64,000 bases of DNA from Polaromonas sp. GTDB lineage: Bacteria > Pseudomonadota > Gammaproteobacteria > Burkholderiales > Burkholderiaceae_C. Every line of letters begins with the position of its first letter. Within the stretch, counting starts at the first letter, position 1. Of this stretch, positions 42,774 to 50,350 are shown piece after piece. The translations under genes were made by a program, and so were the position numbers. The stretch lies in contig NZ_JABBPC010000012.1 of NCBI RefSeq assembly GCF_012927485.1, positions 334,838 to 398,837 on the forward strand, read 5' to 3'. The notes under the pieces are model-generated. The model did not search any database. It was not told where the DNA came from and saw only the letters and a program-made list of their open reading frames with translations.

Positions 42774-43955
42774 ATGAATCCGATTCTCATCATTGGCGCC
42801 GGTCTGGCTGGCTGGACCACGGTGCGCGAGTTCCGCAAACTGGACCCCACCACGCCGGTGACGATGATCACAGCGGACAGCGGCGACTTTTACGCCAAGC
42901 CGTCCCTGTCCAATGCTTTTGCGCAGGGCCGGCTACCTGCCCAGCTGATCAGCACGCCCGCGGCCAAAATGGCCGAAACGCTGAAGGTGACGTTGCTGCC
43001 CTTCACACGGGTGAACGCCTTAGACTGCGCCGGAAAAACAATCACCACATCCACTGCAACGCTCGCTTACAGTCAGTTGGTGCTGGCTACCGGCGCACAG
43101 CCCATTCGCGTAGCCGTCGCGGGCGACGCAGCGGACCAGGTCGTCAGTGTCAATTCGCTCGAAGATTTCGCAGCCTTTCATGCCCGGCTTCAACCAACTC
43201 ACAGCCAGCACCACGTACTGATCATGGGCGCTGGTCTGATTGGTTGCGAGTTTGCCAACGACCTGGCTCAAGCAGGCTACCGCGTAAGTGTTGTGGACCT
43301 GGCCGCGCGACCGCTAATGGCGCTGCTTCCAGAGGCCGCCAGTGCGGCCTTGCAGGTCGCCTTAGAGGCACTCGGTGTGCGCTTTCATTTCGGTACCTCC
43401 GTGCGTGCCATCAATTCGGCGGTGGAGCGCGCAACCCCTATCGACCCGCTCGAGATCTTGTTGGCGAACGGAGACGTCATCGCCGCCAGTTGCGTCTTGA
43501 GCGCCATCGGATTAAGGGCGGATACCGCGCTGGCGCAGGCCGCTGGCCTGACGGTGGATCGCGCCATCACGGTGAACACGCGCCTCCAGACCAGCGCTAA
43601 CGACGTCTATGCGCTGGGGGACAGTGCCCAATACGCCAGCGCAGCCTCGCCGCTTTCCGCGCACGGTTTAACCTTGCCTTATGTCATGCCCATCATGGCG
43701 GCGGCCAAGGTACTTGCGGCCAATCTGGCGGGTACGCCTTGCGAGCTGGCTTTTGTGGTGATGCCGGTTTCGGTGAAAACTCCAGCGCTGCCCTTGGTTG
43801 TAGCCACTCCCAAGCCGGGAACAGGCGGCCAGTGGAACGCACCGGAACCCGGCCTTTGGCAATGGCTGGATGAGGCTGGATTGCAGCGCGGTTTTGTATT
43901 GGCGGGCGCGCAGACCGCCCAGCGCATGGTGCAGTCCAAGTTGGTCACGCAGTAG
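42774..43955 (+). CDS. Rubredoxin-NAD(+) reductase, FAD-dependent
   Basis: 393 residues. FAD-binding start PILIIGAGLAGWTTVREFRKLD (about 3-24), YAKPSLSNAFAQGR (about 40-53), NAD-binding loop HVLIMGAGLIGCEFANDLAQAGY (about 143-165) and the second FAD motif NDVYALGDSAQY (about 277-288) match AlkT/RubB-type reductases. It transfers electrons from NADH to rubredoxin. It completes the gene set rubrerythrin-rubredoxin-reductase, all on one strand within 2.1 kb. Confidence 0.9.
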   Translation: MNPILIIGAGLAGWTTVREFRKLDPTTPVTMITADSGDFYAKPSLSNAFAQGRLPAQLISTPAAKMAETLKVTLLPFTRVNALDCAGKTITTSTATLAYSQLVLATGAQPIRVAVAGDAADQVVSVNSLEDFAAFHARLQPTHSQHHVLIMGAGLIGCEFANDLAQAGYRVSVVDLAARPLMALLPEAASAALQVALEALGVRFHFGTSVRAINSAVERATPIDPLEILLANGDVIAASCVLSAIGLRADTALAQAAGLTVDRAITVNTRLQTSANDVYALGDSAQYASAASPLSAHGLTLPYVMPIMAAAKVLAANLAGTPCELAFVVMPVSVKTPALPLVVATPKPGTGGQWNAPEPGLWQWLDEAGLQRGFVLAGAQTAQRMVQSKLVTQ

Positions 43956-44212
43956 CCCCTCCGTGTTGCCGCCCTCGGCTAGTCAGTATGCGGGCCCGGA
44001 TCACCCGTTCGTGGGCTGAAGAATCGTTTCGTCCGAGTTTCGTCTCGTGTTGAAATCGGCTCTAAGCGGGCCTGATTTCAGCTAAAAAATCAAAAGCGCA
44101 TTACCTGTTTTTGGGGGATCGACCACCCAAACGCCCGCTTTCGACGGCCTACAATCTTAAAAATTGCATCGATTTGGCGGCCACACCGACCGTTCTGCTG
44201 GAGACCCTTTTA

Positions 44213-46537
44213 ATGCCAACCCCACCTGCTGCGACCCCCGACGACCAAGAAGAAAAGCGCGCCGAGTTGCGCCGTGCGGCCCTTGAATACCACGAGTTTC
44301 CGACACCCGGCAAACTGGCCATTGCCGCGAGCAAGCAACTGACCAACCAGCGCGACCTGTCTTTGGCCTACTCCCCCGGCGTTGCGGCGCCTTGCGAGGA
44401 AATCGTCAAGGACCCCAACGCAGTCTTCAAGTACACCAGCCGCGGAAACCTGGTGGCGGTGGTAACCAACGGTACGGCGGTACTGGGTCTAGGCGACATC
44501 GGCCCGCTGGCCTCGAAACCCGTGATGGAGGGCAAAGCAGTGCTCTTCAAGAAGTTTGCCGGTGTCGATGTGTTCGATATCGAAATCGACGAGAAGGACC
44601 CCGCTAGGCTGGTCGACATTATTGCCGCGCTGGAGCCCACTTTCGGCGCGATCAACCTTGAAGACATCAAGGCGCCAGACTGCTTTTATGTGGAGAGAGA
44701 ACTCCGCAAGCGCATGAAAATTCCGGTCTTTCACGACGACCAGCATGGCACGGCCATCACCGTGGGCGCAGCCATCCTGAATGCGCTGAAAGTGGTCGGC
44801 AAGGACCTGACGAAAGTCAAGCTCGTCACCTCCGGTGCGGGCGCTGCGGCACTGGCCTGCCTGAAGCTGCTGGTCAAGCTGGGCATCCCGCGCGAACATA
44901 TTTACGTGACCGACCTGGCCGGGGTGGTGTATGAAGGCCGCATCGAACTGATGGACGAAGACAAGCTCCAGTTTGCGCAGGCAACGTCAGCTCGCTCGCT
45001 GCGGGAAATCATCGTCGATGCCGACATCTTTCTGGGGCTCTCGGCCGGCGGCGTGCTCAAGCCGGATATGGTCAAGACGATGGCGGCTCAGCCGATTATT
45101 TTTGCGCTGGCTAATCCGAACCCCGAGATCACGCCAGAGGCGGTGAAAGCCGTGCGCAATGACGCGATCATGGCCACTGGTCGTGCGGACTATCCCAACC
45201 AAGTCAACAACGTTCTGTGTTTTCCCTATATTTTTCGCGGTGCTTTGGATGCCGGGGCCTCCACCATCACCCTTGAAATGGAGATCGCCGCAGTACACGC
45301 GATTGCCGAACTGGCGCAAGCGGAGCAGAGTGAAGTCGTGGCGGCCGCTTACGCAGGCGAGCAACTTGCGTTTGGTCCTGAATACCTGATTCCGAAACCG
45401 TTTGACCCGCGTCTGATGATGAAGATTGCACCCGCCGTGGCACAGGCCGCCGCCGACAGCGGCGTGGCGTTGCGACCCGTTCAAGACATGACGGCTTACC
45501 GGGAAAGGCTGCAGAGTTTTGTCTATGCTTCCGGCACGCTGATGAAACCGATTTTTGCCGCTGCTAAAACGGCAGCCCGCAAGCGCGTAGCTTATGCGGA
45601 GGGTGAAGAGGAGCGCGTGCTGCGTGCCTGCCAAATCGTGGTGGACGAAGGTCTGGCGCGGCCGACCTTGATTGGCCGGCCCGTCGTGATTGCCCAACGC
45701 ATTGAAAAATTCGGCTTGCGTTTGAAAGAGGAGCTTGATTACGACGTGGTCAATGTCGAGCAAGATCGCCGCTACCGCGACTTTTGGCAAACCTATCACC
45801 GCATGATGGTCCGCCGCGGCGTGACGGTGCAAATGGCCAAGATAGAGATGCGCCGCCGTCTCACGCTGATTGCCGGCATGCTGCTGTACAAAGGCGATGT
45901 GGACGGACTGATCTGTGGAACTTGGGGCACGACCGCCCACCATCTGGATTATCTCGATCAGGTCATCGGCAAACGCGAAGGCGTGAATACTTATGCGTGC
46001 ATGAACGGCCTGCTATTGCCCGGCCGTCAGGTGTTTCTGCTGGACACCCATGTCAATTACGATCCGACCGCCGAACAACTGGCGGAAATCACGACCATGG
46101 CCGCCGAAGAAATGCTGCGCTTTGGCATCAAGCCCAAGGTGGCGCTGCTATCGCATTCCAATTTCGGCTCGTCCAACCTGCCCAGTGCCCTGAAAATGCG
46201 CCGTACGCTGGAGTTGCTGCGCGAACAATCCCCTTGGCTGGAAGTTGATGGGGAAATGCACGGTGACATCGCGCTGGACGCCGACGCTCGCGTCGCCCTC
46301 ATGCCCGGCAGCACCTTGACGGGCGAAGCAAACTTGCTGGTATTGCCGAACATTGACGCCGCCAATATTTCGTACAACCTCCTCAAAACCGCAGCAGGCG
46401 GCAACATTGCCATTGGCCCCGTGCTGCTGGGCGCCAACAAGCCGATGCATATTTTGACCGCGACCGCGACCGTGCGCCGAATTGTCAATATGACAGCATT
46501 AACGGTCGCAGACGCCAACGCGGTTCGACAGGCTTGA
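44213..46537 (+). CDS. maeB: NADP-dependent malic enzyme with phosphotransacetylase-like domain (MaeB)
   Basis: 774 residues from the ATG at 44213, which has GGAG at 44200-44203; the frame is open further upstream but that part looks non-coding. Residues about 1-430 are the malic enzyme ([26 protein letters not shown](P)-loop [28 protein letters not shown]), and about 440-774 resemble phosphate acetyltransferase ([30 protein letters not shown]) but are catalytically inactive in known MaeB, where they bind acetyl-CoA as an inhibitor. It decarboxylates malate to pyruvate, supplying NADPH. Confidence 0.94.
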   Translation: MPTPPAATPDDQEEKRAELRRAALEYHEFPTPGKLAIAASKQLTNQRDLSLAYSPGVAAPCEEIVKDPNAVFKYTSRGNLVAVVTNGTAVLGLGDIGPLASKPVMEGKAVLFKKFAGVDVFDIEIDEKDPARLVDIIAALEPTFGAINLEDIKAPDCFYVERELRKRMKIPVFHDDQHGTAITVGAAILNALKVVGKDLTKVKLVTSGAGAAALACLKLLVKLGIPREHIYVTDLAGVVYEGRIELMDEDKLQFAQATSARSLREIIVDADIFLGLSAGGVLKPDMVKTMAAQPIIFALANPNPEITPEAVKAVRNDAIMATGRADYPNQVNNVLCFPYIFRGALDAGASTITLEMEIAAVHAIAELAQAEQSEVVAAAYAGEQLAFGPEYLIPKPFDPRLMMKIAPAVAQAAADSGVALRPVQDMTAYRERLQSFVYASGTLMKPIFAAAKTAARKRVAYAEGEEERVLRACQIVVDEGLARPTLIGRPVVIAQRIEKFGLRLKEELDYDVVNVEQDRRYRDFWQTYHRMMVRRGVTVQMAKIEMRRRLTLIAGMLLYKGDVDGLICGTWGTTAHHLDYLDQVIGKREGVNTYACMNGLLLPGRQVFLLDTHVNYDPTAEQLAEITTMAAEEMLRFGIKPKVALLSHSNFGSSNLPSALKMRRTLELLREQSPWLEVDGEMHGDIALDADARVALMPGSTLTGEANLLVLPNIDAANISYNLLKTAAGGNIAIGPVLLGANKPMHILTATATVRRIVNMTALTVADANAVRQA

Positions 46538-46653
46538 TTGTAAGTACACACTAACTTGTCAGCGTTTCAACCCCTTGCGTTGAGGGCCTACCCTTTCGGC
46601 AGGGCCTTGCGTTTTTTCCGCACATGCGGCAAACTATCCCTCTTGAAATTTAA

Positions 46654-46682
46654 GGGTTAACCCGAAACATCGGCAGGTTAAC
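46654..46682. promoter_or_regulatory. Two GGTTAAC sites 21 bp apart before the RNase gene
   Basis: GGGTTAACCC (46654-46663, perfect palindrome) contains GGTTAAC, repeated at 46676-46682 with the starts exactly 21 bp apart, about two helical turns. It ends 26 bases before the secreted RNase gene and may bind a dimeric regulator. Confidence 0.4.
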
Positions 46683-46708
46683 ACCGAGTTCAAGAAAGGC
46701 ATTTTTTC

Positions 46709-47134
46709 ATGGTTGGCAATGGGTTGGGACGTTGGCGAAAGACCGGAGCGGCTGTGCTGCTTGCGGTGTCGGCCTCCCTGATTGGATTGGCAGGTTTATG
46801 CCCCAGCATGGTGCAGGCCAAAGATTCGGTCCCCTTTGGTGCGGCGGACACGATTGCACTGGCTCAATTACCGCAGCAAGGACGCGGCATGCTGACGCTG
46901 ATTTACCAGGGTGGACCGTTCAGCCAAGTCAAGGACGGGGTGGTGTTTGGCAACCGGGAGCGAATTCTTCCTGCCAAAAACCGCGGTTTCTACCGCGAAT
47001 ACACCGTCAGAACGGCCGGTGAACGTAGACGAGGCGCGCGGCGCATCGTCTGCGGTGGCTTGAAGCCTGCGGCCCCTGATGCCTGTTATTACACCGACGA
47101 TCACTATGCGAGTTTTCGCAGAATCATTCAATAA
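46709..47134 (+). CDS. Secreted guanyl-specific ribonuclease (barnase/RNase Sa-like)
   Basis: 141 residues with a signal peptide (cleavage near VQA|KD, residue 37-38). The mature 104 residues follow the microbial RNase N1/T1/Sa pattern: FGNRERILPAKNRGFYREYTV, GARRIVCGG and YYTDDHYASFRRI. Catalytic residues by alignment with RNase Sa are E97 (general base), R111/R112 and H132 (general acid). C115 and C126 may form a disulfide. It would cut RNA after guanine outside the cell or in a competitor. The gene downstream encodes its inhibitor barstar, which protects the producer. Confidence 0.9.
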   Translation: MVGNGLGRWRKTGAAVLLAVSASLIGLAGLCPSMVQAKDSVPFGAADTIALAQLPQQGRGMLTLIYQGGPFSQVKDGVVFGNRERILPAKNRGFYREYTVRTAGERRRGARRIVCGGLKPAAPDACYYTDDHYASFRRIIQ

Positions 47135-47187
47135 AATGAATTGTGGTGGTTATTTTGAGTTTTGACTTCAAAGAAAGAGAAGCGGAG

Positions 47188-47637
47188 ATGGATACACCAC
47201 TTCGTAAGGGCCACGAAACGCCCCTGCGCAAAAATGACGAAACGCCGTTGCGCGGCGTGCGGCCCAATATCGTGCAGTCCATACGTGCCTTCCGCGTACC
47301 CGACTTGCAGGACGCCGCCACGCAACTGAACCAGCATTTCCTGTATGCCAACTTGGGCAATGCCCAGAGCAAGCAGGACATACTGGACATGATCGCGGCG
47401 CAATACACCTTTCCGGCGCATTTTGGCAAAAACTTCGACGCCTTGTACGACTGCATGACAGATCTGGTTTACAAATCTGGCCCGCAGACCGGCTTCATCG
47501 TCGTGCTTGAACAAATTCCAGCGCATGCCAAGTTTGACAAAGAAGCGCGCGAGCAACTGCTGGACATCTTCCGGGATGCCGCGGACTACTGGGCAGATCG
47601 CAAGATCCCGTTCAGATGCTTCTATTCTTTTCTGTAG
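47188..47637 (+). CDS. Barstar-like ribonuclease inhibitor
   Basis: 149 residues from the ATG at 47188 (AAAGAGAAG upstream); a GTG at 47143 is in frame. Residues about 60-149 are the barstar domain, with HFGKNFDALYDCMTDLV (78-94) aligning to the barnase-binding helix; D84 and D88 correspond to barstar Asp35 and Asp39. The first 25 residues hold an octapeptide repeat, DTPLRKGH / ETPLRKND / ETPLRGVR, absent from classical barstar (about 90 residues). It is cytoplasmic and neutralises the RNase encoded 53 bases upstream before secretion. Confidence 0.88.
   Translation: MDTPLRKGHETPLRKNDETPLRGVRPNIVQSIRAFRVPDLQDAATQLNQHFLYANLGNAQSKQDILDMIAAQYTFPAHFGKNFDALYDCMTDLVYKSGPQTGFIVVLEQIPAHAKFDKEAREQLLDIFRDAADYWADRKIPFRCFYSFL
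47191..47262 (+). repeat. 24-bp (8-codon) repeat in the barstar N-terminus
   Basis: ACGAAACGCC begins at 47213 and again at 47237, 24 bases apart, and a third diverged unit precedes them. The units encode three copies of x-TPLR-xxx. Strong retention of the DNA match in the last two copies suggests recent duplication. Confidence 0.65.
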
Positions 47638-47821
47638 CCCGCTCCCCAGACATTGGCCAAGGGGATCGGGCGAATGAGGCCCTGCAAGTAGTTTCAGAAG
47701 GCGATGAGCCCATGCCTACTGACAAATTGATAGACATATCACCGATGGCACTGCGTATGAGCAGCCCGTTCAATGCGGCTTACTGGCTCGCAGCCGCCTG
47801 AAGTAACCGCTTCAAGCTGAA

Positions 47822-47854
47822 AATAAAAAGCCCGCTTCTTGCGGGCTTTTTATT
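47822..47854. terminator. Bidirectional intrinsic terminator between barstar and rsmA
   Basis: AATAAAAAGCCCGC (47822-47835) is the perfect 14-base complement of GCGGGCTTTTTATT (47841-47854) with loop TTCTT; T-runs occur on both strands. It separates the RNase/barstar unit (plus) from rsmA (minus). Confidence 0.92.
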
Positions 47855-47907
47855 GGTCAGAAATCCGGCGATCGCCTACCTTTTACGGGAAGGGAATGCG
47901 CCACCTT

Positions 47908-48753
47908 CTATCGTACGTCCAACCCGACAACCGGCGCCGGGCAAGCCGCCACTTGCTGCGCCAGCATCAGATAGTCGGCCACAGGGACTTCTTCCGCCCG
48001 CCGCTGCACATCAAACGATCCCGTAAAGCCCCGCGCGGTGAGCCATTGGCCCAACGTATGGCGCAGCAACTTGCGGCGCTGGCTAAAGGCTACCTGCACC
48101 AGTTCACTCAACTGTTTGACAGGGAGCGCCACCGGGTCGGTATGCGGCACCATACGAACCACCGCACTGTCCACCCGCGGCGGTGGATTAAAGCTTTGGG
48201 GCGGCACAAACAAGACGTTTTCCATCGCGTAGCGCCATTGCAACATCACGCTGAGCCTGCCGTAGTCACTGGTGGAGGGAGCCGCCACCATCCGATTAAT
48301 CACTTCCTTTTGCAGCATGAAATGCTGATCTTCAATCACGTCCACCGCGTCGAGCAAAAGAAACAAAATGGGCGTGGAAATGTTGTAAGGCAGGTTACCC
48401 ACTACACGAAGTTTCGAGGGAACCGAACCGGGCAGGTCTGCTTCCCCGCTCCTCGAAAAAGCCGCTGCACCGACCTCTTCTGCCAATTGCCTGAAATTTA
48501 CCTTGAGAACGTCGGACTCGATTACCGTTAGCTGTGAATGCGACCGGAGTTGCCGCGCCAGATCACGGTCTAACTCGATCACTGTCAGGTGCCCCAAGCG
48601 CTCGACCAGAGGCTGCGTCAGGGCGGCAAGCCCTGGACCGATTTCCACCATGGCTTCACCGGCCTTGGGCGCAATCGCCTGCACGATGCTTTCAATGATG
48701 TTCCGGTCCGTCAAAAAATGCTGGCCAAAACGCTTGCGCGGAATATGCTTCAT
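47908..48753 (-). CDS. rsmA: 16S rRNA (adenine1518/1519-N6)-dimethyltransferase RsmA
   Basis: 281 residues. [18 protein letters not shown] (about 6-23), the SAM loop [14 protein letters not shown] (about 37-50), and the catalytic NLPYNIST (about 118-125) are diagnostic for KsgA/RsmA. It dimethylates two adenines near the 3' end of 16S rRNA during 30S assembly. It lies 169 bases downstream of surA on the same strand; the pdxA gene that often sits between them is missing here. Confidence 0.95.
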   Translation of the reverse strand: MKHIPRKRFGQHFLTDRNIIESIVQAIAPKAGEAMVEIGPGLAALTQPLVERLGHLTVIELDRDLARQLRSHSQLTVIESDVLKVNFRQLAEEVGAAAFSRSGEADLPGSVPSKLRVVGNLPYNISTPILFLLLDAVDVIEDQHFMLQKEVINRMVAAPSTSDYGRLSVMLQWRYAMENVLFVPPQSFNPPPRVDSAVVRMVPHTDPVALPVKQLSELVQVAFSQRRKLLRHTLGQWLTARGFTGSFDVQRRAEEVPVADYLMLAQQVAACPAPVVGLDVR

Positions 48754-48922
48754 GAGGGGTCGCGCTGAAGCAGCTGAGCCGGTAATCTCGTAATAGCCCC
48801 ATCACCCAGCAGCGTCTGGGCTCTCCCAGCCAATCGGTGCAAGGCCGTCGGGCCGGTCCAGGTACGGGCTGCCTTCAAAGGCGGCAGTGCAGTCAACAAA
48901 GTGACGAACCTCAAGGCCATGC

Positions 48923-50350
48923 TTACTGAGGCGGATCGCGGTATTCCACGTACGCGCGGCCCCGGATTTCCTGCGCCCACGCGGTGTACGCTTCTTCCTG
49001 CTTTTTCTCGCGCAGCGCATTGCGCGCCATCTCACGCTGCTCTCGCTGGGTCAGCTGGGTCTCGCGCCGCTCCAGCACCTGCAGCAAATGCACCCCGAAG
49101 CGCGACACCAGCGGGTCAGAAATCTGATTGGGCGCCAGGCTGTTCATCACCTTTTCAAACTCGGGCACAAACATACCCGGATTGGCCCATCCCAAATCGC
49201 CGCCTTCTTTGGCAGAACCATCCTCACTGCTTTCGCGCGCCAGCGTGGCAAAGTCTGCCTGTCCCGCAAGAATGCGCTTCTTGAACCCAGCCAGTTTCGC
49301 GACCGCGGCGGCTTCGCTCAACTCGGGTGTTATGCGCAACAGAATATGGCGCGCGTGGGTCTGCGTGATGGCGGCATCAGGCATGCCAGCCTGTCGCTTC
49401 TCGACCACCTTCAAGACGTGAAACCCGGCAGCACTGCGCACGGGTCCGGCCAGTCCTCCGGTTTGTAACGCCTGCGTCGCTTCGACAAACAAGGGCGGGT
49501 AACGGTCCGCATTGCGCAGCCCCATTTGACCCCCGTTGCTGCGGGTGGGTGAGCTGGAGAACTCATTGGCCAATGCCGCGAAGTCGGCGCCGGACCGGGC
49601 ACGGTCCATGACCTGCTGGGCTTTGGCTTGCAGTGCGGCGACTTGGTCAGGTGTTGCCTTTTCGGGCACCGCTACCAGAATTTCAGCCAAATTTAGAGCC
49701 AGCGAGGAGGGCTCCGTGGCCAGCCCGGACTTGCCTTGCTGGTCCCGCAAAAACCGGTCAATATCCTGCTCCGTCACTGTCACCCGTGATTCGACCTCGC
49801 GCTGGCGCAGGCGGCTAACCAGCAGCTCATCGCGCAGCTCAGAGCGGAACTGGTTGAAGTCAATGCCGTCCGTCTTCAAGCGACGGCGTAACTCATCCAC
49901 GGTGATCTGGTTCTGGCGTGCGACGCCCTGGACTGCGGCCTCCACGGCATTGTCGTCAACCCGCACCCCGGAGGCGAGCGCCATTTGCAGCTGCGCTTTG
50001 TCGCTGATCAGGCGCTCCAGCAGTTGCCGGACCAACTCCTTACGCGGCGGCATGGCGGCGCCTTGCTGAAGTATTTGCTGCTCGGTTCGGACCAGCTTGG
50101 TGCGCACTTCGCTGTTGGTAATGGGTTCCGAATTAACCACCGCGACGATGAAATCAGCCTGCCGCTGTCCTGACGGGGCTTCCCGGCCTGCAGCGCCCGT
50201 GCTGGCGGCCGGGTCTGAGAGACGCAACGCGCTGGAAGGCCGGAGGCCTTGGGCTTGCGCGGTCATCAGGGGTAGCGTGAGCAGGAGCAACCGCGCGGTG
50301 ACAAGTAGTCGGGTCGAAAAAAATCCAGTTAAAGAACGATAGTTAGTCAT
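48923..50350 (-). CDS. surA: Periplasmic chaperone/peptidyl-prolyl isomerase SurA
   Basis: 475 residues from the ATG at 50350, which overlaps the lptD stop by 8 bases; a longer start at 50386 lies inside lptD. Signal peptide to about residue 34 (TAQAQG). N-terminal chaperone domain (VDFIVAVVNSEPITNSEV), then two parvulin domains (LNLAEILVAVPEKATPDQV ... and THARHILLRITPELSEAAA ...), and a C-terminal segment (LREKKQEEAYTAWAQEIRGRAYVEYR). It escorts outer-membrane proteins, including LptD, across the periplasm, matching its linkage with lptD. Confidence 0.94.
   Translation of the reverse strand: MTNYRSLTGFFSTRLLVTARLLLLTLPLMTAQAQGLRPSSALRLSDPAASTGAAGREAPSGQRQADFIVAVVNSEPITNSEVRTKLVRTEQQILQQGAAMPPRKELVRQLLERLISDKAQLQMALASGVRVDDNAVEAAVQGVARQNQITVDELRRRLKTDGIDFNQFRSELRDELLVSRLRQREVESRVTVTEQDIDRFLRDQQGKSGLATEPSSLALNLAEILVAVPEKATPDQVAALQAKAQQVMDRARSGADFAALANEFSSSPTRSNGGQMGLRNADRYPPLFVEATQALQTGGLAGPVRSAAGFHVLKVVEKRQAGMPDAAITQTHARHILLRITPELSEAAAVAKLAGFKKRILAGQADFATLARESSEDGSAKEGGDLGWANPGMFVPEFEKVMNSLAPNQISDPLVSRFGVHLLQVLERRETQLTQREQREMARNALREKKQEEAYTAWAQEIRGRAYVEYRDPPQ

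Noticed and set aside
44053..44080. GAAATC...GATTTC hairpin between the rubredoxin reductase gene and maeB
   Set aside because: The inner part does not pair and the loop is too long for a terminator.
46573..46613. Possible terminator after maeB with CCTTGCGTT twice and a T-run
   Set aside because: The two copies are direct, not inverted, and only a weak 4-bp stem (CCCT/AGGG) lies between them.
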